From Oikopleura dioica (lineage: Eukaryota > Chordata > Appendicularia > Copelata > Oikopleuridae): a stretch of DNA of 64,000 bases. Where the stretch lies: assembly GCA_907165135.1 (NCBI GenBank), contig OU015568.1:2860501-2924500 (forward strand), given 5' to 3'. Under the pieces are notes generated by a model. The model was not told the DNA's origin, did not search any database, and saw nothing but the letters and a program-made list of their open reading frames with translations. The position numbers and the translations under genes are program-made. Below, piece after piece: positions 11,200-21,351 of this stretch (position 1 is its first letter; every line of letters starts with the position of its first letter).

Positions 11200-12095
11200 A
11201 TGAAGCTTTTCGCCGCCATCCTCCCAGCCGTCATCCTTGCTCAGGACGATTACGACTACGAAGAGCGAAAGAAGAAGACCCAGAACTACGGAGTAAGTAC
11301 AGTCATCTGAGAACTAAAAACCAAATGTAATGTGAAAAGATAAAACAAGATTTTTAATCTTCATTTTACATAAATATTAAGGGAAACAACAACTACAACA
11401 ACAACTACAACAACAACAACAACAACAACAACAACTACAATGCCTACGGTGATCCCCACTTCATGGTCCACACCGAAGGCCAGGAGTCTGTCTGCTTCGA
11501 CTACACCCCATCTCCCGACACCGAGATGAACCTCCTCATCGATCCTTCTTCCTCCCTCTCCGTCACCGCCCACGCCACCAAGGACGAGAACGATGGAAAG
11601 ACCCGAATGACCACCATCAACTTCTCCTCTCCCCAGGGTGCCCACCTCGCCTTCAACCTCGACGGTGTCCACCACTCTGGCATCGGCGCCGCTGGCCCAA
11701 CCGAGCCAGATGCTCTCACCGGCGTCCAGACCTACGGTGACATCAACTTCATCGTCCACCACCACAACGAGATGAACCACCAGTCCGTCAAGGTCTACAT
11801 CCAGAACGGCCCAACCTTCACCGTCAAGATCTCCAACCACCACGGCGGTCTCAACTTCGCCGTCGATGACCCAACCAGCATCTCCGACTCTGCCCGAGGT
11901 CTCCTCGGTGGTTTCATCCGACCCAACGCTTACCACGTCATGCCCCTCAACACCATGACCGACGATGATGAGCCAATGGCCAACGTTGTCATCAACAAGT
12001 TCGCCGTCTCCGCCACCAAGGGTGACTTCCACAAGACCGACAACTGCTGGATCGTTGATGACGATGAAGTCGCTCACATGCTCGCTAATCTTTAA
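11200..12095 (+). CDS. Secreted protein with GDPHF (ITIH C-terminal / vWD-type) domain
   Basis: Exon 1 is 11200..11292 and exon 2 is 11382..12095, giving 268 residues. A clear signal peptide (MKLFAAILPAVILAQ) is followed by an acidic then basic stretch and a low-complexity Asn/Tyr tract (about residues 32-47). The folded part begins GDPHFMV and carries VCFDY and INFIVHHH, the hallmarks of the C-terminal domain of inter-alpha-trypsin inhibitor heavy chains, a relative of the vWD domain. It is presumably an extracellular matrix component. Third codon positions are strongly C-biased, unlike every neighbour, which suggests high expression and also creates a 238-codon open frame on the other strand that is only a shadow. 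Confidence 0.8.
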
Positions 12096-12306
12096 ATTAA
12101 TGATTTCCGATTTGGCTTCTTTATCCCATAAATGACTGTATGAATTTTCGCCGTTTTCTGTGCATGTTCATATACGATATATAACATTTCCTCTTCGAAA
12201 AATTGTGTGTCGAGTACGTGTATGAGATGAAATGATTGAAACATTGAAATACAGACTCGCATTTGGAAACAAACAGTTGTTTATTGAATGTATTAGGGCA
12301 ATGGTT

Positions 12307-12608
12307 CTACAAAAAAAGCTTCTTTTTTAAGTCTTTTTGAAGATCAAATTGAATCAACTTCATAAGAAGGTCGTCTTCTGCGTTCTCTCGTTGTAACCAT
12401 TTCAGAAATGAGATAGGATTTGATTTTTCTCGAGAACGTATATGAGAAAGGTCCCTTAATCTAAATATTGTTCTAGAATTTTTGCTGAAAAAAGGCCGAA
12501 TCACCCGCTAGTTGTGATGAGATTATTTTCAAGTCGATTCATTCCGAGAAGATCGCGTTTGAGAATGTTCATTCCCGCTGTGAAGGCAATTAAAAAGTAG
12601 AGTTTCAT
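12307..12608 (-). CDS. Small secreted protein, 89 residues, unrecognised
   Basis: Exon 1 (12608..12505) starts with a signal-peptide-like MKLYFLIAFTAG. A 32-nt intron (GTGATT..TTCTAG) joins it in phase 2 to exon 2 (12472..12307). The mature part is rich in Lys, Arg and Leu, contains a KR dibasic site soon after the signal peptide, and ends KKKLFL. The splice is supported only by frame continuity and consensus sites. It might be a peptide precursor or small structural secreted protein. The gene ends facing the GDPHF-domain gene, about 210 nt away. Confidence 0.45.
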
Positions 12609-12619
12609 TGATTCTTAGT

Positions 12620-13110
12620 TTTTGATGCCGATTGTCTGCTCCGTTGGTTTATAAAATAATTTTTTCGATGGCTGTTGACATCTTCTGACGCTGTTTAAAG
12701 CGTAGGGAATATCAATAATTGAATTCAAAAAGGAGTAGAATGATGATTTAATATCAATTTGGAACGATGTGATTATTATCTTTCTTCGGCGGATTCAAAT
12801 AGTACTTGCTCAGTTGTTGTTTGGCAGACGCAATATTGAAATTGAGACTAATTTTTTTTCAAATAGATTCAATTTCAATGTGAATAAACAGTGCACAACT
12901 AATTCTCTTTCAACTTTCTTTATACGAGAAGCCATTTTTATTTTTTTCTTCTTATCATAAAATAAGATAATGCGAAACATGAGCCAAGCGCATGATAGAA
13001 ATCGGAGATCTTTTCAGCAAGCGATGAAATTATACGCTGACATTTGTCCGGCGATTGCCAACAGAGATTATATAAACGACTTGCGGGCAACGCGAACATA
13101 AAGAGATTTC
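12620..13110. other. Intergenic region with promoter of the GH10 gene
   Basis: AT-rich; no coding frame found. The last 50 nt contain the TATA element listed separately. Confidence 0.4.
13068..13077 (+). promoter_or_regulatory. TATA box of the GH10-esterase gene
   Basis: TTATATAAAC lies 41-50 nt upstream of the ATG at 13118, a spacing that puts the likely transcription start 10-20 nt before the start codon. Confidence 0.6.
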
Positions 13111-13117
13111 GGTTGCA

Positions 13118-16100
13118 ATGAAGCTTGGAGGTAAGCTACATATTTAACGTCATTTTCTTTCATCTATATTATCAAGCTGCTCTTTTGGGCCGGTCTCTCG
13201 CAGCCGAGACATGTTCTGCTCGCTGTGACGGTGGGGAGACCTCTGAAAACGCGCTTTGCAATGCTGAGCCTTGTTCGGTCTACACTGACGGATCAAATGT
13301 ATTTGGCGATGGAGGCACTTTTGACTCCCTAGAGAGCTGGATTTGCTCAGCCGGATGTTCAATGGAACTTGTTCAGCCCGGGTATTACTCTGACAACGCT
13401 GTTTTTGTCTCTGGAAGGGGCGTTCAGGGTTCCGCAGTATCTATGGATATTGATGGTGATTTGCTGTCAAATCAGGTTCTATTAAATTGCTCAAGTACTT
13501 TTTCAACTGTAAATTAAGGACTATAAAGGCCGTGTTTTCTTCAAGCCTGCTGCTGGCAACGAAGCTGGTACTGTCAAAATGATGGTTCGAAATCAAAAGA
13601 AAGTCGACAGCTCAAATCGATGGAGTCAACTTTCAAGTACTATTGATGTCCCTGCTGGAACTGAAGACTCAAGTTGGATTCCTGTGGATTTTAATTGGAA
13701 CCCACGGGACTCTGTCAGCGGATCGCCTCAGAACTTCATCTATCGGCTCTATCTCCTGTATGTCGGAGAAAACGGCCAGTTTGGGGACTACTACCAGGAT
13801 GAGTCCTTCATTGTTCCAGCTGCTGATCTGGTTTCATTTACATCTCTGATTACTGATGGCGACTTTGAAGCAGGAACGAGTATGTGGTACGCACCAACTG
13901 GCTCAGAAGTAACTTACATGAGAGAAGACAACGGCAACACTTATCTTCTACATCATGGCAGAACCGGAAGCTGGCAAGGACCGATTCACGATCTTGAAAT
14001 CACGCCGGAACTGTTATCTCAAGATATTGAAGCGACATGGCGGGTCAAATCGACTACTTCTGAGCAAGTTAGTCTCACTGGTAAAATCGACGTCACCCTC
14101 TCCGATGGCACCACTGTCAATCTTCTTATGCCGGGTTGTTCCGTTCCTGGAGGCGATTGGATGAAAGCAAGTGGAATGGTCAACATCGGGAAAAATGTAG
14201 AAGATACTTCTCAGGTAACGAAAGTAAGCTTCAAGCTTAGTGGTCCAGCAGCAGGAGTTGACATTTCTCTCGACGATGTGGACATCCATTTCTACTCTGA
14301 TGATAAGTCCTGGGAGACAGCCGCCGACAAGAGAATTAATGCTTATCGAAAATCAAATGTTCTCATGAATGTTAATGTTCCAAACGCGAGCAAGGTTAAA
14401 GTAAAGATGACAAAGAACGCCTTCATGTTCGGTGGGATGTGCGACAAAGACATGCCAAATGTCCTCGACGACTTTGAGAACGATTTCTTTGAGCTTTTCA
14501 ATGGTGGTGTGATGCGAAACGAAATGAAATGGTATCACAATGAGCGATTAATGGATGTGTACAACTATGTCGACGCAGATTACATGATCGACCTCTTCGA
14601 ACAGAAAAATGCGACGCTTCGGGGCCACGCAGTCTTTTGGTCCGTCGACAAACACGTCCAGCAATGGGTTCAAGACATTACCGACATGGCACTTCTTGAA
14701 GAACGAATGATGATGCGAACTGAAGACGTCATCGGCAGATATGCAGGACGAATCCCTAACTGGGACATTTTCAACGAAGTTGCTCACGGCGACTATTTCA
14801 GGCGAAATTTACCAGGTGGAGACGCAATCTGGAGTAAAGTCATGGACCGCATGCTCGAAATTGATCCCAATGTTGACCTCGTCTTCAATGATTACCAACT
14901 CAACACGGGTGATTTCAGTGAGTGTTTTCTTGATGTCACCTCTTCTATCCATCATTATCTCAGTCATTATGGGGTCCAGTCGCACACCAAGAATCCTCGA
15001 CCCCTTGCTATTGATCAGCGAATGAATGTGATGGCTGGAAAGAATCTAGAAAATCGTCTGCTGATCACTGAATTTGACAACGAAGAAGTCGATGTCGATC
15101 GAAGAGCAGAAGAACTCGGTGATTTTATGAAAATGACCTATTCTCATCCGAATGTCGACGCCATCATTGTTTGGAGCTGGCTTCGAGAAATTCAGAAACC
15201 AGATTGGCATCGCGCCATGTTTGAGTCAAACGTAGAAGGAATAGAGACTCAAAACCCGATAATCCCAAAACCTGATGTTTGCGATAAATTCAACGTACTC
15301 TGTAACTATCCGCTAAACCCAAACGCCGCGGGTTACAGATGGCTCGAACTCGTCAAGAACGAATGGAATACAACTTCTGGCCATGCGAATACCCCTGAGC
15401 TGACACCAGCGCTTCTCGCTGATGAAGGTGTCAGTCTCTTCAGAGGAACTTATGATGTCACTGTTTATGACGCATCAGACAACCTTCTCCACACACAGAC
15501 AATTCACGTGACTGATCACGATGCTTGCAAATCGCTTACAAGAATCAACTTTGAAAGTCTGGCGGAGATCGAAGCACTTGCACCGTCTCTCGTCATGATG
15601 GGAACGACCACCACTCCTGTAATTGAAGAAATGGCCGGATGGGTGAAGAATGCTGTCAGAATCACTGGTCGAACAGCACCGTGGAATAACATGGCTCTTG
15701 ATGCGTCACTTTTGCCTACTGGAGCTGAGATCTTCTTCGGCGGCGCTTTTCGAATCGTTGAACCTCTTGATGCTCCTGTATCCGCTTTCATTACTGTCAA
15801 ACGGATGAAAGATGATGGAAGCTGGGCTTACTCCCAAATCGATCGAATAGAAATCCCAGCTGAAGAAGTCAACGACTGGCACACAATCGGAGGAGCCCAC
15901 ACCATCCAAAACGGCGACGATAAAATTTACCTCGTTGTCAAGGACTACATCGGTGATCTCCTCGCAGATAGCTGGTATGCCGACAATCTTGCCGACTACA
16001 AAGCTTGCAACGAGAACACTTTCACCATCGAAGATACTGGATCGCCGCCAGATCCATGCGCCGATGTTACCTGCGGCGAAAACGAAAGTTGCGTCGATGG

Positions 16101-19100
16101 AACTTGTGAGTGCAGCAATGGCTTTATTTTTGATGAATCAACGCAGACATGCGTCGCCGATTCAACGTATTCCTTCACTTCTTCTTTCGGAACAACGTTC
16201 AAAGGAGAAGTAACTGACGCTGGAACCGTCCACTTCAAGGGTATTCGATACGCCGAGTCTCCAACTGGCGATCGTCGATGGAAAGGCCCACTTGCCACGA
16301 CGACTTATCCGACTGAATACGACGCTACTCAGTACGCGCCAAAATGCATGACTCGCGGCTGGAATGCAAACAGCCCCACTGCTGATGAGACAAGTGAAGA
16401 TTGCTTGTTCGTCAATGTAATGACAAAATCAGAATATATCGAAAGCGGCGAGAAAAAGCCCATTATGGCGTACATTCACGGTGGCGCTTATAATTTCGGA
16501 GATGGTCGAGTCGAGTATAACAATCTTGTCCTTGATCAGGGAGTCATCTACGTCTCGATCCAGTACCGACTCGGCCCATATGGATTCCTTTACCATGAAG
16601 GTGCGGATACACCCTACAATGGAAACTGGGGATTACTCGATCAAAATGTCGCGCTTCAGTGGATTCAACAATTTGCTGGCGAGTTCGGAGGTGATGTCAA
16701 TCAAGTAACTTTGAACGGCTGCTCTGCTGGTAGTGCTTTGACCTGGTGGCACTTGACCGTGCCAGAATCCTGGCCACTCTTCCATCGGGCGATAACAAAC
16801 GGTATCGGCGCATATGCCAGTTTTGGAAACAACTCCGACATTGAGATCAGCAAGGGCTACGTCGACTACACCATGGATCAAGTCGGCTGCAGCAATATCG
16901 CGTGCCTTAGATTAAAGACTCCATCCGAGCTCAACACGCATTTTACTGACGCCATCAAGCAAGTTTACAATCCAACGAAAATGTACTTGTCGCCAGGTTT
17001 TGCTCCTGTTGTTGACGGACTCATCAAAACGAAATCAACCCTTGAGTCGCTTCTTGCAGGAGAGATTAGGCCTAATACTCCTATTTCTTGGAATTACGCT
17101 CGGGATGATGCCTGGGGAATGGTCGATGGCGCATTCAATGATGCTACTGATGTAACTTCTAGATATGAGTTCATTCTGACATAACTTTTTTCTAGAGACT
17201 CGACGTTTTTGCTGGACGAGAAGACGAAATCTCCGCTGCTCAATCTGCATCCGGGTTCCATGTTCCTTCTGATTATTCCGATCAGATCCTCCGAGCCATC
17301 TATGGAGACGCTCATTTCACCAACCATCTCCAAAGCACTTTTGGCTGTTCTGATGTTGACGGTGTCGCTCAAGATTGCCAAGACGCACTAAGCAGATTCG
17401 GTGTTGCTCACACTTGGACTTGCAACACTCAATACGGCTTTACTGGCGAGGCTCTTACCAATCCCGATATCGGACCAATATACCCCATGGAATTGAGCTA
17501 CAAAACTTGCGAAAATAACGATCAAAATGAGAAAACGCGAACTTGCCACTGCGCTGATAACCAAATGATCATGGGCAATCAAATCATCGGTCCTTGGCTT
17601 CCAGAAGACGAGCAGTTTTTCAAACTCGGCATGCGCAACTACTGGGGTGAGTTTATCAGGACAGGTACTTTCCCAACAGGGGATTTCGGAACGATGAAAC
17701 CAATCACCGAGTTGAATGGCGATCTGAACTTGATCGACATCACCGGAATTCGACAAGAACCAGCCTATGCCGAAGAATGCGCCGCTTTGAACGCTCTTGC
17801 TGACGAGATCGGCTACCTTGAGCTTTACAACAATGGATATTTTCACGTGGATGAGCCTGAGAACCCAAACGAATTCTCTTTCACAACTTCTGACGGAACA
17901 ACTACGTTCACTGGAGAAAAAACAGCTTTCGACAACATCCATTTTAAAGGGATCAAATTCGCAGAAGCTGAACGATGGGCGCCTCCAGTCATGAAGACCA
18001 GCTACCCAGCTTCTGTTGACGCAACAACCTACGGTGCTGCCTGCATGAATGCTAACTGGACTCCAAATACCGCGAGCCCACCTGAGTACTCAGAAGATTG
18101 CCTCTTCATCAACGCACACACCAAGGCCGAATACATCCAAAACGGAGAAAAGAAGCCAATTTTGATCTTTGTGCATGGCGGTGGTCTACAGGGCGGAAAC
18201 GGCTACGAAGAATTCGATGCGCTGATCTCCAACGAAGAAGTTGTCATGTTCTCTATTCAGTACCGAGTTGGCCCGTATGGATTCATGTACAATCACGATT
18301 CAGTAGAAGAACACAAGGGCAACTGGGGATTCCTCGATCAGCAGATGGCGCTCGCTTGGGTTCAACAATGGGGAGGTGAGTTCGGAGGTGATGTTGATCA
18401 AGTGACAATAGCTGGCTGCTCCGCGGGCGGTCAATCTATTTGGTGGCATCTCACCATGCCCAGTTCCTGGCCATACTACCATCGAGCAATTACAACTGGA
18501 ATCGGTGTCGGCGGCACCTGGAACACTACTGCTAATTTGGAAGTGAATAGAATGTACAACGAGTACGTTGCGTTGCAAATGGAATGTGAAGACATCGATT
18601 GCCTTCGAACAAAAACACCAGAGGAACTCAATCCTCTCTTCAAAGCTGCTCCAAGCATGTTCTTGTTGGACGGAATCTTCCACGACGCTCAGTATGGTCC
18701 GCAAGTGGACGGAGTTTTGAAGAGCAAGACGAATCTCGAATCGCTCTACGCTGGAGAAATCAGGCCCAACACGCCGATTTCCTGGAATTACAACAGGGAT
18801 GATGTTTGGAACCTCCTCGACGGTGAATTTGCTAAAATGGTCACAGTAAGTCAAATGAATATCTCCAATGGTAAAAACTTTCAATTTTTAGCGTCTTGAT
18901 GAGCTAAAAGACAAGCTGGACGATCTTGAGGCACTTCAGATTTCTTCTGGCTTTGAAGTCCCATCAGATTATACCGATCAAATGCTCCGAGCTTCCTATG
19001 GCGATGAATTCTTCGCCACTTACATTGAGCCTGTTTTCAGCTGCCCTAATAGAGAGAATGGTGAAGTCGTAGACTGCAAGCCAGCGATGAATCAATTCCA

Positions 19101-19732
19101 AAACGCTCAAAAATGGAGCTGCAACACGCAATTTGCTCTTTCGGGCGCGCCAATGACCGATCCTAACATCGGTAAAAACGGATATTGTAAAATACGCTTC
19201 AATGAATTCAGGGCCTATCTATCCATTGGAGCTTACTCACGAAAACTGCGTCTCTGACACTCGAGTCTGTCACTGCCACGACAAATTTATCCTCTTTGGA
19301 AAAGCGGCGATCTACCCTGGACTTGGGGATAAAGAGATTGATTTCCGAACCGCTAGTCGTGAATACTGGGGCGAATTTATCAGAACAGGGACCTTCCCGA
19401 ATGGACATTTGGGCGAAATGAAAACGATCTCAGAATTGAATGGGTAAATTTATGAAAGAGAATTTTTTTTCCTTAGTACAATAATTCTAGTAAGTTGAAT
19501 TTGCTCGACGAAGACGGAATCGTCCATGACTATGCGTACGAGCAAGAATGTGCAGCTCTGAATGCTCTTGGAGACGAAATTGGACATCTTCGAATGTACC
19601 AGAACGGATACTACCACAAATATGACCAAGGTAAGTTAAAATTAACGAATTATATGAACAGCGATTCATATGAATTCGAAAATAACAGAACAAATATATT
19701 TTCTAATGAAGCTTTTCCATCTTTACTGCTGA
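13118..19732 (+). CDS. Secreted GH10 glycosidase fused to EGF-like and two cholinesterase-like domains
   Basis: Exons 13118..13130, 13177..13475, 13519..17151, 17196..18845, 18892..19171, 19212..19443, 19491..19630 and probably 19689..19732 give one frame of 2,096 residues. Order: signal peptide (MKLGAALLG start); Cys-rich N-terminus with two CBM4/9-like beta modules (to ~340); GH10 domain (~340-680) with RGHAVFW, WDIFNEV (acid/base E524) and LLITEFDN (nucleophile E622); another CBM-like module (~720-860); a six-Cys EGF-like module (~865-895); cholinesterase-like domains at ~900-1470 and ~1480-2060. Both esterase domains keep the nucleophile elbow GCSAG (S1173, S1724), SEDCLF, GNWG and the paired cysteines, but the position normally held by the catalytic His is Tyr (GPIYP; 1411, 1962). 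It should act outside the cell on xylan- or cellulose-like glycans; esterase activity is doubtful. Final exon uncertain; AATAAA overlaps the stop. Confidence 0.85.
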
Positions 19733-19804
19733 ATAAAACTCTATTTTCGCACAAAAGATGCTTCGAAATGTCAACTTTTTTCATCTCAAAAGGTCATGCT
19801 TTCA

Positions 19805-20239
19805 TTAATCATTTGCATATTTATTTCTTATCGAAATCGCATTCTCGAGCAGGTCATTACATGTTTTTTCAGTTAAAGAATTCAACGAAATCCTAATATC
19901 TTCCATTTTTTCGTCGATCTTCGCAATATTAGAAGAAATCTCGACAGGGACTTGCATTTTCTGTACGTTTAAAATTACCATCGTCGCCGTCAGAATCCCC
20001 TGAATCAAAGATTTTCATCAAGTTCAAAGCAAAAGGGCTTGTACCTTTGCTTCGCCGAGCGTTTTCGTCAGTTTTGCGGCAGTTTCAAAACCAGAATTGA
20101 ACCCTTTCTGCATCTCTTCCTCCGCATTCAATTCCATTCCAAGTTTGAAGCTTTCTGTTTTGATTTGATTTTCATGCTTTTTCGTTGTCAGACGCATCAC
20201 TTCATCGTCGTTTGCTTCTTCGTCCCAAATATCGTCCAT
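19805..20239 (-). CDS. YAE1: YAE1/LTO1-type domain protein
   Basis: Exons 20239..20045 and 19999..19805 join in phase 0 and give 129 residues. The N-terminus MDDIWDEEANDDEV followed by a helical region with spaced Gly (SFKLGMELNAEEEMQKGFNS then GFETA) matches the Yae1 domain, whose deca-GX3 repeats carry Gly every four residues. In yeast and human, Yae1 with Lto1 links the cytosolic iron-sulfur targeting complex to the ABCE1/Rli1 apoprotein. Symbol by domain resemblance; YAE1 and LTO1 families share this domain. The gene ends about 70 nt from the oppositely oriented GH10 gene. Confidence 0.7.
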
Positions 20240-20528
20240 ATTGATTTTTTCTGAAGTCTTTTCTTATCTATCAGGATGAGATATTGACATAAATTGAAGA
20301 TCATGCGAAATTGGAGTACAAGAAAAAGATGAAGAAAGGTTATCTCAAAGAAGTCGAAAAAAGGAGGGTTTGATAAAGTTTTTGCGCGTATTTGAAATGT
20401 GTAATCGTTATTGAGGAGGTCGCTAAAAGTGGCACGGTATGGTAAGTACGATACTTAAGTAAGTTACTAAAGTAAATACAAATACAAAAAAGACAACGTA
20501 AAAGAGAATGATGAAGAGAGAATTATGT

Positions 20529-20795
20529 TCAGTTCTTTGACTTCGACGTTGAAGAATGAAAAACGGGAGAGGCTGCCATCAGCTGTTCGATGTATTTTCC
20601 CAAGACTTCGTTTTCTGACCTAAAAAACGAACTACTCTCAGTATTCCAGACTTTGACGGACCTGAGTCGGATATTTTCATCTCTAACAGACTCGACTCGC
20701 TGGCTTAGATCTTCAAGGGTATTTTGGAGTTCTAGTATTTGCGTTACGAGCGCTTCTTTCTGCGTTAATTCACCAGGTGTTCCTGCAGAGCTCAT
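20529..20795 (-). CDS. SCOC: Short coiled-coil protein
   Basis: Exons 20795..20662 and 20619..20529 give 74 residues. The single long coiled coil ([19 protein letters not shown], then [20 protein letters not shown]) and the ending ASPVF..SKSKN match vertebrate SCOC nearly along its length. SCOC is a Golgi-associated partner of ARL1 and FEZ1 that affects autophagy. The 42-nt intron splits the Arg codon between the two halves of the coil; read through, the frame is still open, so unspliced RNA would add 14 residues. Confidence 0.9.
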   Translation of the reverse strand: MSSAGTPGELTQKEALVTQILELQNTLEDLSQRVESVRDENIRLRSVKVWNTESSSFFRSENEVLGKYIEQLMAASPVFHSSTSKSKN

Positions 20796-20883
20796 TCTTT
20801 ATCTGAACAAAGATATCATCTCATATGGATGGACACAGGTTTATTTCAGTAATTCAATAAGTTACAGTAGGTGAAAAGCAGTC

Positions 20884-21217
20884 TTAAAAGTCAGTTACGC
20901 GGCCCTTTCGCTCCCAGTCGCCAAATCTTGTTGGTTCAACGCCACCAGGTCCTCCCCGTTCGCCAGTTTCTGGGTTTACTAAAAATTATTTGAGAAAATT
21001 TCCCTTTGGGACGAAAGTTACCTCCACCAGGGTGCTTCTGAATAGGCGCTTCTTCCATGTAAAGCTTTCCCTTTTGACTAGCTGGCATTCTTCTAACCGC
21101 TTCAAGATCGGCTTCAGTCTTGTCGTCGAACTTTCCTTTTGGGTTGACTGGAGGCCTAGCGGAAGTGGTTTTTGCGCGAACGATCAGTTTTGCCGGGTTA
21201 AGGGCTCGTTTCAGCAT
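20884..21217 (-). CDS. SDHAF4: Succinate dehydrogenase assembly factor 4
   Basis: Exons 21217..21022 and 20978..20884 give 96 residues. The C-terminal block [20 protein letters not shown], then [10 protein letters not shown], is the family signature. The N-terminus is basic and hydroxylated ([20 protein letters not shown]), as expected for a mitochondrial presequence. The factor binds flavinated SDHA and promotes complex II assembly. The ATG follows ATCTTCATAGA, a possible trans-splice acceptor, and the gene lies 134 nt after the TRIP4 stop and 88 nt before SCOC, all on the same strand. Confidence 0.93.
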
Positions 21218-21351
21218 TCTATGAAGATCTTTGTATGTCAATTAATTTCTAGAGATGTCTAGGGATGTATCCTTGAAAGATGAATTGCGGGACAGAATTT
21301 GAAAAATTAAAAACTAAAATATGATAAAGTTTCAGTAGCATTTAATAAATT

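Noticed and set aside
11361..12077. 238-codon open frame on the minus strand, Val/Gly/Asp-rich
   Set aside because: Exact antisense shadow of the GDPHF-domain exon; it arises from the C-biased third positions and the AAC repeat, and has no signal peptide or domain.
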